NCBI GenBank assembly: GCA_963802205.1
Contig: CAWDHW010000022.1
Coordinates: forward strand, 1-53,875
Direction: 5' to 3'
Length of the DNA: 53,875 nt
DNA from: DYRB01 sp963802205
GTDB taxonomy: Bacteria; Pseudomonadota; Gammaproteobacteria; Chromatiales; Chromatiaceae
Shown here: positions 8,322-17,023 of the stretch, in pieces
Numbering within the stretch: position 1 is the stretch's first letter
Layout of the letters: the number at the start of each line of letters is the position of its first letter
Translations under genes and position numbers: made by a program
The notes under the pieces: model-generated
What the model saw: only the letters and a program-made list of their open reading frames with translations
Databases searched by the model: none
Told to the model about the DNA's origin: nothing

Positions 8322-9101
8322 ATGTACGCGTCGATCCGAATCCTGGCCCTGGGCCTGACCCTGCTTTGGGCCGGCCTTTCCTCCGCCCGGGCCGGGACGC
8401 CGGTGGTCGCCGCCGCCGCGGATCTCAAATTTGCCCTGGAGGAGGCCGCTGCCGGGTTCAAGGCCCAAGGCGGGGGTACGGTGCGGCTGGTCTTCGGATC
8501 CTCGGGCAACTTCTACCGCCAGATCCTCCAAGGGGCCCCCTTCGGGCTCTTTCTGTCGGCCGATGAGGGGTTCGTCTTCCAGTTGGCCGATGCCGGTAAG
8601 ACCCAGGATCGGGGTGCCCTGTACGCCATCGGACGGATCGGCATCCTGGTCCCCACCGGCTCGCCGATCAAGGCTGACGGCGAACTGAAGGACCTTGCCG
8701 CCGCCCTGGCAGACGGGCGCCTGAAGCGATTCGCCATCGCCAATCCGGAGCACGCCCCCTACGGTCAGCGGGCCGAAGAGGCCCTGCGCCATGCCGGGCT
8801 CTGGGACGGGATCAAAGACCGCCTGGTGCTTGGCGAGAATGCAGCCCAGGCGGCCCAGTTCGCCGTTTCCGGCAGCGCCGAGGGCGGCGTCGTCGCCTAT
8901 TCCCTGGCGCTGTCGCCGGCCCTGGCGAAGCTAGGCGAGTTCGCCCTGATCCCGGCGGACTGGCACGCCCCTTTGCGCCAGCGCATGGTCTTGCTCGCAG
9001 GGGCGGACGAGGCGACCGGTGCCTTCTACCGCTACCTGCAGGGGGCCGAGGCGCGAGCGGTCATGGAACGTTTCGGCTTCACGCTGCCCGCGGTACGCTG
9101 A
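8322..9101 (+). CDS. modA: Molybdate ABC transporter periplasmic binding protein
   Basis: A 259-residue ModA with a Sec signal peptide ending near ARAG (about residue 25). The mature start VVAAAADLKFALEEAA and the GSSGNFYRQILQGAPFG segment are typical of the molybdate/tungstate-binding fold, in which Ser and backbone groups coordinate the tetrahedral oxyanion. It delivers molybdate in the periplasm to ModBC. modB starts 15 bases later and modC overlaps modB, so the three form one operon. Confidence 0.92.
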   Translation: MYASIRILALGLTLLWAGLSSARAGTPVVAAAADLKFALEEAAAGFKAQGGGTVRLVFGSSGNFYRQILQGAPFGLFLSADEGFVFQLADAGKTQDRGALYAIGRIGILVPTGSPIKADGELKDLAAALADGRLKRFAIANPEHAPYGQRAEEALRHAGLWDGIKDRLVLGENAAQAAQFAVSGSAEGGVVAYSLALSPALAKLGEFALIPADWHAPLRQRMVLLAGADEATGAFYRYLQGAEARAVMERFGFTLPAVR

Positions 9102-9116
9102 GGCGAGGGCGCTCCT

Positions 9117-9788
9117 GTGGATTGGTCGGCGCTGAGCCTCTCGCTGCAACTGGCCCTGGCGACCATGCTGGTGCTGCTTCCCTTGGGGGTCTGGGCCGGG
9201 CGCGGACTGGCCTGGGGTCGGTTTCGCGGCAAGGCCCTGCTGGAGGCCCTGCTCGCCCTGCCCCTGGTGCTGCCGCCCACGGTGCTGGGCTTCTACCTGC
9301 TGGTGGCCATGGGCGGTGACTCCGTGCTGGGGCGCTGGTACCAGACCCTCACCGGCCACACCCTGGCCTTTTCGTTTGAGGGGCTGCTGATCGCCTCCAT
9401 CCTGTTCAACCTGCCCTTCGCCATCCAGCCCATGCAGAGGGCCTTCGAGGCGATAGCCCCGGAGGTGCGCGAGGCGGCCCTGTGCTGCGGGATGTCGCGG
9501 CTACGCATCCTGCGCCGCATCGAGCTGCCGCTCGCCTGGCCCGGCATCCTCTCGGCCATGGTGCTGACCTTCGCCCACACCCTGGGGGAGTTCGGGGTGG
9601 TCCTGATGGTGGGGGGGAGCATCCCGGGGGAGACCCAGACCATTGCCATCGCCATCTACGACCGGGTACAGGCCTTCGACACGGCGGCCGCGGGGGTCAT
9701 GTCAGCGGTCCTGCTGGGAATCTCGCTGGCGGCCATCGGCCTGTCCTACCTGGCCGGTAGCCGTCGGTGGCAGACCCACCATGGCTGA
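9117..9788 (+). CDS. modB: Molybdate ABC transporter permease
   Basis: A 223-residue inner-membrane permease starting with GTG (DWSALSLSLQ). The LPLVLPPTVLGFYLL segment and the EAA-type cytoplasmic loop (EVREAALCCGMSRLRILRRI...LAWPGI) are diagnostic of ModB. It forms the channel for molybdate with ModC supplying ATP hydrolysis. Its end overlaps the modC start by 8 bases, implying translational coupling. Confidence 0.92.
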   Translation: MDWSALSLSLQLALATMLVLLPLGVWAGRGLAWGRFRGKALLEALLALPLVLPPTVLGFYLLVAMGGDSVLGRWYQTLTGHTLAFSFEGLLIASILFNLPFAIQPMQRAFEAIAPEVREAALCCGMSRLRILRRIELPLAWPGILSAMVLTFAHTLGEFGVVLMVGGSIPGETQTIAIAIYDRVQAFDTAAAGVMSAVLLGISLAAIGLSYLAGSRRWQTHHG

Positions 9789-10935
9789 TCCGGTCTCTGA
9801 CCCCAGGGCCGGGGGGCTCCAGGCCGTCCTGCACCAGTCTGGTCCCATCCCCCTGGCGGCCGAGATTTCCTGTGCCCCAGGGGAGGTGCTCGCCCTGGTG
9901 GGGCCCTCGGGGAGCGGCAAGTCCACCCTGCTGCGTTGTATCGCCGGGCTCTATACTCCGAGTGCAGGGCGAGTGACTTGCAACGGCGAGACCTGGCTCG
10001 ACACCGCCGCCGGGGTCCGGCTATCCCCCGCGCGGCGGCGCATCGGCATGGTGTTTCAGAGCTATGCGCTGTTCCCCCATCTCACGGCCCTGTGGAACGT
10101 GTTGGAGGCCATGGATAACCCGGCCTCGCCCCAGGCGCGGGCCCGGGCACTGAAGCTGCTGGAGAAGGTGCACCTGGGGGGCTTGAGCGCACGCCGTCCG
10201 TGCGAACTGTCCGGCGGCCAGCAACAGCGCGTTGCACTGGCTCGGGCCCTGGCCCGGGACCCCCAGGCCCTGCTCCTGGACGAGCCCTTCTCCGCCGTGG
10301 ATCGCGTCACCCGCGAGCGCCTCTATGGCGAGCTGGCGGAGTTGCGCCGGGAGCTACCGATGCCGGTGGTCCTGGTCACCCACGACCTGGACGAGGCGGT
10401 GATCCTGGCCGACCGTATGACGCTCCTGTCCCATGGGCGCTCGATCCAGTCCGGGCCGCCCTTGGAGGTGATGCAGCGCCCCGCTACCCTGGAGTCGGCG
10501 CGGCTGGCGGGCATCGACAACCTGTTCACAGCACAGGTACTGACCCATTGCCCCGACGGGTCTTTCACCCTGCTGGCCTGGAACGGGACCCAGGTACGCG
10601 CACGCCTGCAAACCGCCTTTGCAGCCGGCACCCGGGTGGCCTGGGCTATCCACAGCGCCGGAGTGCTGCTGATGCCCCGTCAGCGGCCCCCCATGGGGGG
10701 CCTCGACCATCCCCTGGAGGGCCGGGTGATCGGGATGCTGGGACTGGTAGACCGGGTGAGGGTGCAGGTGCTGGTGTCCGGCCAGGCCGAGGAGACCCTG
10801 ACCATGAGCGTTCCCCGTCACTTGGTGGACCGCTATGCCATCGCTGAGGGTGGGTTGGTCGCACTGCGCCTGCGTGGCGAACACATTCAGTTGATGCCCG
10901 CCGAGGATCCGCCTGTCCCGGGGGAGAGCCCGTGA
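9781..10935 (+). CDS. modC: Molybdate ABC transporter ATP-binding protein
   Basis: A 384-residue ABC ATPase. Walker A is GPSGSGKST, the Q-loop lies in MVFQSYALFPHL, the signature is LSGGQQQR and Walker B is ALLLDEPF followed by the H-loop in LVTHDLDEA. A C-terminal TOBE-like region (from about residue 300) is expected for ModC, where it can sense oxyanion. The start at 9781 lies inside the end of modB, and the last bases overlap the GTG of the TSUP gene, so transport and TSUP genes are translated together. Confidence 0.92.
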   Translation: MADPVSDPRAGGLQAVLHQSGPIPLAAEISCAPGEVLALVGPSGSGKSTLLRCIAGLYTPSAGRVTCNGETWLDTAAGVRLSPARRRIGMVFQSYALFPHLTALWNVLEAMDNPASPQARARALKLLEKVHLGGLSARRPCELSGGQQQRVALARALARDPQALLLDEPFSAVDRVTRERLYGELAELRRELPMPVVLVTHDLDEAVILADRMTLLSHGRSIQSGPPLEVMQRPATLESARLAGIDNLFTAQVLTHCPDGSFTLLAWNGTQVRARLQTAFAAGTRVAWAIHSAGVLLMPRQRPPMGGLDHPLEGRVIGMLGLVDRVRVQVLVSGQAEETLTMSVPRHLVDRYAIAEGGLVALRLRGEHIQLMPAEDPPVPGESP

Positions 10936-11816
10936 ACCTGCTGTGGTGGCACTTCTCCGTCTCAGGGGTGGAGACCTGGCTCTGGCTTCCGCCCCTCTTG
11001 GCGGCGGGCATCACCTTCGTCACCAGCATGATGGGGATCTCCGGGGCCTTCCTCCTGGTACCCTTGCAGATGAGCCTGCTGGACTTCTCCAGCCCCTGCG
11101 CCAGCGCCACCAATCTGGTCTTCAACCTGATCGCCATCCCCGGCGGCTTGTGGCGCTACCAGCGCGAGGGCCGCCTGTTCTGGCCTCTGGCTCTGACCAT
11201 CGCGGCCGGAGGGGCGCCGGGGGCCCTGGCCGGGGCCTGGCTGCGTACCCACGCCCTGGCTGAGCGGGAGCGCTTCGAGCCCTTCGTCGCCGCCATCCTG
11301 CTGTACCTCGCCTGGCGCATGTTGGCCGGCCTGGGCACGGGCCCGCGGGGCGGCGCCGAACCCGAGATCGGTGCCCTGACCCTGCTGGCCTGGGGCCGGC
11401 GGGAGATCCGGTTCGCCCAAGGCGGGGCCGAGTACCGGATCGCGGTCCCGGCCCTGCTGGCGCTCGCGGCACTCGTGGGCGTGATTGGCACGGCCTACGG
11501 CATCGGCGGGGGCTCGCTCATGGTGCCGCTGTGCCTGGTCTGTTGGCGTCTACCTCTGCACGCTATCGCCGGGGCCACCCTGACCGCGACTTTTCTGACG
11601 TCGGGCGTCGCCTTGGCGGCCTACCAATGGCTGCCGGCACCGCCTGGCGTGGTCGCGGCCCCGGACTGGCTGCTGGGCGCCGCGTTCGGCGTCGGGGGCC
11701 TGGCTGGGGCCTACCTCGGTGCCCGCTGCCAGAGGTACGTCCCTCAAGGCATACTCAAGGGGCTCCTGGCGGTCATCCTGCTGGGGCTGGCGGGACGCTA
11801 TCTGTGGCCGGGCTGA
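10932..11816 (+). CDS. TSUP (TauE/SafE) family permease coupled to modABC
   Basis: A 294-residue polytopic protein of the TauE/SafE (TSUP) family, with about eight hydrophobic segments and the duplicated glycine-rich motifs MGISGAFLLVPL near residue 35 and YGIGGGSLMVPL near residue 190. The GTG start overlaps the modC stop by 4 bases (GTGA), which argues for co-expression with molybdate uptake. Family members move sulfite, sulfoacetate, taurine-derived anions or other organic anions. The coupling suggests an oxyanion-related role here, either exporting a sulfur oxyanion that competes with molybdate or taking part in molybdate/tungstate traffic. That is inference. Confidence 0.85.
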   Translation: MNLLWWHFSVSGVETWLWLPPLLAAGITFVTSMMGISGAFLLVPLQMSLLDFSSPCASATNLVFNLIAIPGGLWRYQREGRLFWPLALTIAAGGAPGALAGAWLRTHALAERERFEPFVAAILLYLAWRMLAGLGTGPRGGAEPEIGALTLLAWGRREIRFAQGGAEYRIAVPALLALAALVGVIGTAYGIGGGSLMVPLCLVCWRLPLHAIAGATLTATFLTSGVALAAYQWLPAPPGVVAAPDWLLGAAFGVGGLAGAYLGARCQRYVPQGILKGLLAVILLGLAGRYLWPG

Positions 11817-12117
11817 GGGGTCACCCTGCCGGACGCCTGCATCCTTATCCGGCCTGGCAGCGCCTCCATCGGTGGGCGGAAACGACACGCCTTCGTCGAG
11901 AACGCAGGCCCTGCCCACTAACGTATTAACCAGACGGGCCGCTCCACACCGTGGGCGCGGACCGTCTTTATTGCTCCGATGGTCCCTGGGCGTGCTGCCG
12001 GGGTGGAACTGGCTATAATCCGCCATCCCTGGGGGCGCATTCGGCCTGCGGCTGCCCTGGGCACAACACGGCCGGACGCGGTCGAGCCAAAGAAATCCCA
12101 AAGGAGACACAAGACCC
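11817..12117. other. Intergenic region upstream of the CBS gene
   Basis: About 300 bases without a gene. The only recognisable element is the TATAAT hexamer described separately at 12014. Open frames through here on either strand are short and compositionally implausible. Confidence 0.5.
12014..12019 (+). promoter_or_regulatory. Perfect -10 hexamer upstream of the CBS-domain gene
   Basis: TATAAT lies 99 bases before the CBS gene start, rare in this GC-rich sequence. No good -35 hexamer is found at 16-18 bases upstream, so strength or activator dependence is uncertain. Confidence 0.45.
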
Positions 12118-12582
12118 ATGCAAGTTTCAGACGCAATGAGCCGCTCGGCGCGCACCATTGGCCCGGACACCAAGGTGGTGGAGGTAGCCTCCCTGATGTG
12201 CCTGTATCGCTTCCATGGCCTGCCGGTGGTGGACGAGGAAAACCGGCTGGTGGGGGTGATTGCCGAGAAGGACGTCCTCTACAGCCTGTTCCCCAAGATC
12301 GACCGGCTCATGTCCGAGGGCATGGCCAACGTGGACCTCGATCAGGCCATGGGTGAATACAAGAACGTCCTGGACCTGCCGACCTCCGCCCTGATGGCCC
12401 GCAACCCGGTGACGGTCCCCTCGGACATGCACCTCCTGCGCGCTGCCACCATCATGGTGCGCCACGGCTTTCGGCGTATCCCGGTGGTGGACGATGGCAA
12501 GCTGGTGGGGGTCTTGAGCCTGGGCGACGTGCATAAGGCGATCTTCCACGCCAACATGGCCGGCAATCTCAAGGGCGGCTAG
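12118..12582 (+). CDS. Twin CBS-domain protein
   Basis: A 154-residue protein built of two CBS motifs: one from about residue 6 to 60 (AMSRSARTIGPDTKVVEVA, HGLPVVDEENRLVGVIAEKD) and one from about 85 to 145 (LMARNPVTVPSDMHLLRAA, FRRIPVVDDGKLVGVLSLGD). Such Bateman modules bind adenosine nucleotides and act as energy sensors or subunit regulators. This one is free-standing, with no catalytic domain. An AAAGGAG ribosome site sits just upstream of the ATG. It appears monocistronic, so its target is unknown. Confidence 0.9.
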   Translation: MQVSDAMSRSARTIGPDTKVVEVASLMCLYRFHGLPVVDEENRLVGVIAEKDVLYSLFPKIDRLMSEGMANVDLDQAMGEYKNVLDLPTSALMARNPVTVPSDMHLLRAATIMVRHGFRRIPVVDDGKLVGVLSLGDVHKAIFHANMAGNLKGG

Positions 12583-12838
12583 GCCGCTACCTCGGGTGCG
12601 GCCCAGCGATTCGCGGGCCGCACCGCCCATGCGTGCCCCTTGCTCGACCCTTGCCCGTCTGGCGCAACCGTCGCGGCTTCCCCAGCACCTGGTCAACCGG
12701 GGTGCGCGCCAAGTGGGCAACCGCGGGGGGCCCGGGCGAGTCCGGCTGCCTCCTGCACCGTCGGGTAAGAGGAGCGCGACAGGCGCCAGGTGCTGGTCGC
12801 CGACGCCTTGTTCGGTCACCTCGCGACCTGAATTGCCT

Positions 12839-13363
12839 TCAGCGGGGTGCCGTCGCTCCTTGGGCATGATTGACCCGGACTTGGGCCCCGATCTCCAATC
12901 CATGACGCTCTGCGAAGCCCCCGGGGACCTCAAGCACATACTGGGCCGGGGCGTCTGAGCGCAGGATTCGGTCAGACATGGGCTCGGCCCTCCGGATGAG
13001 GGCCACGAGGCGCAGATCCGGGGAGAGGAAGAGCAGGTCGAGAGACCCAGGGACATTGCGCATCCAGAAGGTTCGGGTGTCGGCCCCGGCGAAGATGAAG
13101 AGCATGCCCTCGCCGTCGCCCGCCAGGTGGCGGTGCATGAGCCCGGCGGCCTGCTCGCGACCGTCGTCCGCCACCTCGACCGCGACCTGTACCGTGCCCG
13201 CCCCAGCCGTGGCGATCTCCACCACGGCATCCCGGCGCAGGGGGAGGGGGCCTGGCGCCCCGGCCGCCTGGCCCGTGGATTGGCCCTGGGTGCAGCCGGC
13301 CACGACCAAGAGGACGAGCCAGGCACGACGGCATCTGGCCGGGCGCAGCAGGGCCGCGGTCAA
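12839..13363 (-). CDS. DUF192-family lipoprotein
   Basis: A 174-residue protein with an N-terminal lipoprotein-like signal (LVLLVVAGCTQ, Cys at about 24), then a DUF192 domain. The family signatures are visible: GLMHRHL, GMLFIF and FWMRNVPGSLDLLFL. DUF192 proteins are small beta-rich envelope proteins of unknown biochemical role. The start overlaps the stop of the upstream ychJ gene by 4 bases, so the two are translationally coupled. The C-terminus (RVNHAQGATAPR) runs past the domain by about 15 residues. Confidence 0.85.
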   Translation of the reverse strand: MTAALLRPARCRRAWLVLLVVAGCTQGQSTGQAAGAPGPLPLRRDAVVEIATAGAGTVQVAVEVADDGREQAAGLMHRHLAGDGEGMLFIFAGADTRTFWMRNVPGSLDLLFLSPDLRLVALIRRAEPMSDRILRSDAPAQYVLEVPGGFAERHGLEIGAQVRVNHAQGATAPR

Positions 13364-13779
13364 GCCATGTCTCCGGTGTCGTCGTCGGGGGCCTCGGCGA
13401 GGTTCCCGTCCACATAGAACCAGCGTTCCCCCCGGCGCTGGAAGCGGCTCAACTCATGGATCCGTTCGGCGCGTCCGCCGACCTTGTAGCGGGCAACGAA
13501 CTCGACCTTGCCGCGGGTGTCCTCGGGGCCGCCGGCCTCCGTGGAGAGGATTTCGAGCCCGACCCATTTCACCGGCTCGTCCAGCCCCAGGTCCGATCGG
13601 CGGGTAGTCGGGTGCCAGGTGGCGCTGAGGTAGTCCGCGGCGCGGCGCACATAGGCGGTATAGCGCGAGCGCATCAGGGCCTCTGCCGTCTCTGGCAGGG
13701 CGGTACCGGAGAGGTAGGGGCCGCAACAGACGGCGTAGGGGCGGCCGGAGTCGCAGGGGCAAAGATCGTCCTTGGCCAT
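13360..13779 (-). CDS. ychJ: YchJ-family SEC-C motif protein
   Basis: A 139-residue protein with an N-terminal SEC-C metal-binding motif (CPCDSGRPYAVCC, Cys7, Cys9, Cys18, Cys19) followed by the YchJ NTF2-like domain (MRSRYTAYV, YLSATWHP, WVGLEIL, VEFVARY). E. coli YchJ is about the same length and has one SEC-C motif at each end; here only the N-terminal motif is evident. It is the second gene of the ppnP-ychJ-DUF192 unit, 2 bases after ppnP. The function is not established. Confidence 0.88.
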   Translation of the reverse strand: MAKDDLCPCDSGRPYAVCCGPYLSGTALPETAEALMRSRYTAYVRRAADYLSATWHPTTRRSDLGLDEPVKWVGLEILSTEAGGPEDTRGKVEFVARYKVGGRAERIHELSRFQRRGERWFYVDGNLAEAPDDDTGDMA

Positions 13780-13781
13780 GT

Positions 13782-14096
13782 CTAGGCGACGAACGAGCAG
13801 CAGTAGTCCGTCACCGTGGCCACCTTGAGCCCGAATCGCGACTTGGCCGGGACATCGAAGGACTCCCCGCCCTTGACCTCGCGCCAGGCGGTCTCCCCCG
13901 GGAGCAGCACATGCAGGTCACCGGCGAGGATCTCCATGACCTCTGCGGCATCGGTCCCGAACTCGTACTCTCCGGGCTGCATGATGCCCAGGGTCTTCTT
14001 GGATCCGTCGGAGAAGACCAGGGTACGGCTGGTCACGCCGCCATCGAAATAGACATTGGCCCGCTTGATGACGGTGACTTGAGTGAACTCGGACAT
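13782..14096 (-). CDS. ppnP: Pyrimidine/purine nucleoside phosphorylase (YaiE/PpnP)
   Basis: A 104-residue single-domain cupin matching PpnP (formerly YaiE/DUF1255): PGEYEFGT, LHVLLPGE and FDVPAKSRF are the expected strands. The enzyme splits several nucleosides with phosphate to give ribose-1-phosphate and free base in the cytoplasm. It is first in a tight minus-strand unit with ychJ and the DUF192 gene. The ribosome site on the minus strand (AGGAGCC) is 3-10 bases upstream. Confidence 0.9.
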   Translation of the reverse strand: MSEFTQVTVIKRANVYFDGGVTSRTLVFSDGSKKTLGIMQPGEYEFGTDAAEVMEILAGDLHVLLPGETAWREVKGGESFDVPAKSRFGLKVATVTDYCCSFVA

Positions 14097-14286
14097 GGTG
14101 GCTCCTTGAGGATTGGATTGGGGGACTATGGTGCAAGGTCAACTGGCAAAGAGCGATCGGATTGCAGACATACGGACTCCGCACGGCCCTTGACCACCCA
14201 CGGCATTCGCCGCCCCGATGATCCGGTCACCGATGCCACGCAACGTTTCCATTCGTGCTTCTTTGCGGACAGTGGCTTCTTGCAGG

Positions 14287-14673
14287 TCAGTGGTAGCGCG
14301 GTGCCGGGTCGGCGTGCGCCATTGGGTGGTCTTCCTGCACCAGCACCCAGGGACTCACGACCACGGCCCACAGGATGGCATCTTGCGCCAACCATTCTCG
14401 CGCCTGGTCGGCGTCGACCTGGACAATGCGCCCGGCGGCCATTTCGGTCTGGACCAGTGCGGTGCGGTCCTGGGAGAAGGCCGCCGCGGTGTCCACCAGG
14501 TCCAGCTCAGGGGCGATCCACACCGCCACGCCACGGGCAAAAAACCGTTGCAGTTCCACCCAGGGGATGCGGGCGGTCTCCTGGTTGAGCTTGGCGCGCA
14601 AGAGCATGGCGGCCTCGTCAGCTTCCGGTTGCGGCTCGGCGTCTATGTCAGGGGGCGAGTGGGAAGGTCGCAT
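14287..14673 (-). CDS. DUF2288 family protein
   Basis: A 128-residue protein matching the DUF2288 pattern: AKLNQETARIPWVELQRFFA, VWIAPELDLVDTA and AILWAVVVSPWVLVQE. The start at 14673 (MRPSHSPP) is preferred because the frame upstream to 14781 is not conserved-looking. The first ~30 residues are a low-complexity acidic and proline-rich tail. The function of the family is unknown. It is divergent from the P-loop gene at 14819. Confidence 0.8.
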   Translation of the reverse strand: MRPSHSPPDIDAEPQPEADEAAMLLRAKLNQETARIPWVELQRFFARGVAVWIAPELDLVDTAAAFSQDRTALVQTEMAAGRIVQVDADQAREWLAQDAILWAVVVSPWVLVQEDHPMAHADPAPRYH

Positions 14674-14818
14674 GGTGGGCTCCGCAGGGAGGGGCAGCGA
14701 GAAGGCGCGCATGATGCCAGACCACGCGGCGAGAGGGGAGGGGCCGTTCCGGTGGAAGGGCGCTTGGGCCTGACGTACCATTGCCGACCCACTGTTCGGT
14801 CCACCGAGGCCCCGCCCT

Positions 14819-15676
14819 GTGAAGCTCAGCGTCGAAGAGTTCCGTCACTGGAAGAACCCGTCCATCACCCTCCTTGGCATGTCCGGGGTGGGCAAGACCC
14901 ACCTCTCGGCCTTGCTGCGCCGCAACGACTGGTTCCACTACTCCGGGGACTACCGCATCGGGACCCGCTACCTGGACGAGCATATCCTCGACATCATCAA
15001 GGCACAGGCGATGCAGGTCCCCTTCCTCAAGGATCTGCTGCGACGCGACTGGATTCTGATCCGCAACAACATCAAGGTGAACGATCTGGGTCCGGTCTTG
15101 AGCTTCGTCGGCAAGCTCGGCAATCCGGACCTGGATGGGCTGGCCATGGACGAGTTCAGTCGGCGCCAAGCACTGTACCGGGAGAGCGAGATCGCGGCCA
15201 TGATGGATGTGCCGGCGTTCATCCAGAAGGCCCATCGGGTCTACGGCTACGACCACTTCGTCAACGACGTGGGCGGCAGCCTGTGCGAACTGGAAGAGCC
15301 GGCCGTGATTGACCTCCTGGCCCGCCACAGCCTGATCCTCTACATCCAGGTCCCGCCGGAGGACGAGATCAAGCTCATCGCGCGCGCCCAGGCAGACCCA
15401 AAGCCGCTCTACTATCGGCCGGCCTTCCTGGCGGCGGCGGTGCGCGACTACCTCGATGTCCAGGGTCTGCAATACATTGCAGAGATCGACCCCGATGAGT
15501 TTACTCGCTGGGTCTTCCCGCGGCTATTCCACTCCCGGGTCCCCCGCTATGAGGCCATCGCCAGACCCCACGGCTATACCGTCGTATCCACCGAGGTCGC
15601 CCAGATCCGCGACGAGGCGGACTTCCTGGAATTGGTGGAAGCGGCCATAGCCCGCAAGGAGCCGGACGACGCCTGA
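14819..15676 (+). CDS. P-loop nucleotide-binding protein of unknown function
   Basis: A 285-residue soluble protein beginning with GTG. Walker A is GMSGVGKT at residues 20-27. The next segment (DWFHYSGDYRIGTRYLDEHI) looks like a kinase-type lid or substrate loop rather than an AAA+ core. No Walker B with adjacent arginine finger or sensor motifs was recognised. Other visible motifs are YDHFVNDVGGSLCELEEP and LYIQVPPEDE. The overall impression is of a small-molecule or protein kinase-like P-loop fold. It stands alone between divergent DUF2288 and the CDF exporter, 36 bases before the latter. Confidence 0.75.
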   Translation: MKLSVEEFRHWKNPSITLLGMSGVGKTHLSALLRRNDWFHYSGDYRIGTRYLDEHILDIIKAQAMQVPFLKDLLRRDWILIRNNIKVNDLGPVLSFVGKLGNPDLDGLAMDEFSRRQALYRESEIAAMMDVPAFIQKAHRVYGYDHFVNDVGGSLCELEEPAVIDLLARHSLILYIQVPPEDEIKLIARAQADPKPLYYRPAFLAAAVRDYLDVQGLQYIAEIDPDEFTRWVFPRLFHSRVPRYEAIARPHGYTVVSTEVAQIRDEADFLELVEAAIARKEPDDA

Positions 15677-15711
15677 CCCCCTTCCAGGCTCACTGAACTT
15701 AAGGGACCACC

Positions 15712-16656
15712 ATGTCGCACGACCACTCGGGCCATCGCCAGCACGACCACTCGGGCGGCCATCATGACCATGGTGACGCTTCCGGCCGCGCCCTGCGGCT
15801 GGCTGTGGCCCTGACCCTGGGCTACGCCCTGGTGGAGGCCGCGGCGGGCTGGGCATCCGGGTCGCTGGCCTTGTTGAGCGATGCCGGGCACATGGTCACG
15901 GACGGCGCTTCCCTGGCCCTGGCGGCGGTGGCCGCCTGGTTGGCCCGGCGTCCGCCCTCGCGGCGGCACACCTACGGCCTGGGTCGGGCTGAGGCCCTGG
16001 CGGCCCTGGCCAACACCTTGCTCATGGTCGGGGTGGTGGCGGCCATTGCTGCCGCTGCCGTCGGGCGTTTCCTCTCCCCGGTCCCGGTGCGGGGGGACCT
16101 GGTGACCTGGGTCGCCCTCGTCGGGCTTGGGGTCAATCTGGGGGCGGCGTGGCTGCTCATGGGCGGACGTTCCAACATCAATGTTCGCGGCGCCCTGCTC
16201 CATGTGTTGGGGGATCTGCTCGGCTCGGTCGCGGCCTTGGTCTCGGGGGTGGTGATCCTCTACACCGACTGGACCCCGGTGGACCCCGTGTTGTCGCTGG
16301 TCATCGCCGGGCTGATCCTGGTCTCCAGCCTGCGGCTGTTGCGCGAGGCCCTGCATGCCCTGCTCGACGGGGTGCCGCTGGACCTGGAGTTGAGCGTCGT
16401 CGGGACGGCCATGGCAGGGGTAGAGGGGGTGCGTTCCGTGCACGATCTGCACATCTGGTCCCTCTCCGGCGAGACCCGTGCCCTGTCGGCCCATGTGGTG
16501 TTGCGCCGGATGGAGGATTGGGCGGGGGTCCTGGCGGGGTTACGGACCTTGCTCGCCGAGCGCTTTCACATCGACCACATCACCCTACAACCCGAGACCC
16601 AAGAGACGTCGGTGGCCTTTGATCCCCGCGCTCGCGTGCGTTCGATCCCTTTGTAG
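15712..16656 (+). CDS. Cation diffusion facilitator (CzcD/ZitB-type zinc exporter)
   Basis: 314 residues with a His-rich cytoplasmic N-terminus (HDHSGHRQHDHSGGHHDHGD), six membrane segments, and the paired metal-site motifs LLSDAGHMVTD in helix 2 and HVLGDLLGS in helix 5. The cytoplasmic C-terminal domain (VHDLHIWSLSGE, HIDHITLQPE) is the usual CDF dimer domain. The family exports Zn(II), with some members also taking Co or Cd, in exchange for protons. An adjacent MerR or ArsR regulator is not seen. Confidence 0.92.
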   Translation: MSHDHSGHRQHDHSGGHHDHGDASGRALRLAVALTLGYALVEAAAGWASGSLALLSDAGHMVTDGASLALAAVAAWLARRPPSRRHTYGLGRAEALAALANTLLMVGVVAAIAAAAVGRFLSPVPVRGDLVTWVALVGLGVNLGAAWLLMGGRSNINVRGALLHVLGDLLGSVAALVSGVVILYTDWTPVDPVLSLVIAGLILVSSLRLLREALHALLDGVPLDLELSVVGTAMAGVEGVRSVHDLHIWSLSGETRALSAHVVLRRMEDWAGVLAGLRTLLAERFHIDHITLQPETQETSVAFDPRARVRSIPL

Positions 16657-17023
16657 GCGCAGGTGGGTCCGCACCCATTAAGGTTCGCGCGACTCCTGGG
16701 GCGCTATCCAATCTATTGTCCGCAGAGCAAGAACTTGCTGGCTGACCGAATATCCCACGGCTATTGGTGGGTCAATGCTCGTGGCCGGTAGTGGGTCAGC
16801 CTTGGTGGCCATTGACACTGCCTTGGCCCAAACCCAGTCGAACCGCAACACGCCCTGCCGCTCTCCCCCTGAAGCAGACCTTTGCCGCACCGCCAATGGC
16901 GTGACCTGGCTGGCGACGGGGCTGGTGGACCTTTCCACCCGCCTTCACTACACTCCCGGCCACCCTGAGTACAGGCCGCGCACGGTCGTCCGGCGCCACC
17001 ATTCAAGCCCGGAGGAAGTGCCC
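16657..17023. other. Intergenic region upstream of the receiver-domain gene
   Basis: About 370 bases. An open frame continues upstream of the receiver gene to 16775, but its composition (Ser, Thr, Arg and His rich, no domain) does not look coding. The stretch CCACGGCTATTGGTGG lies near 16757. No RNA gene was found. Confidence 0.45.
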
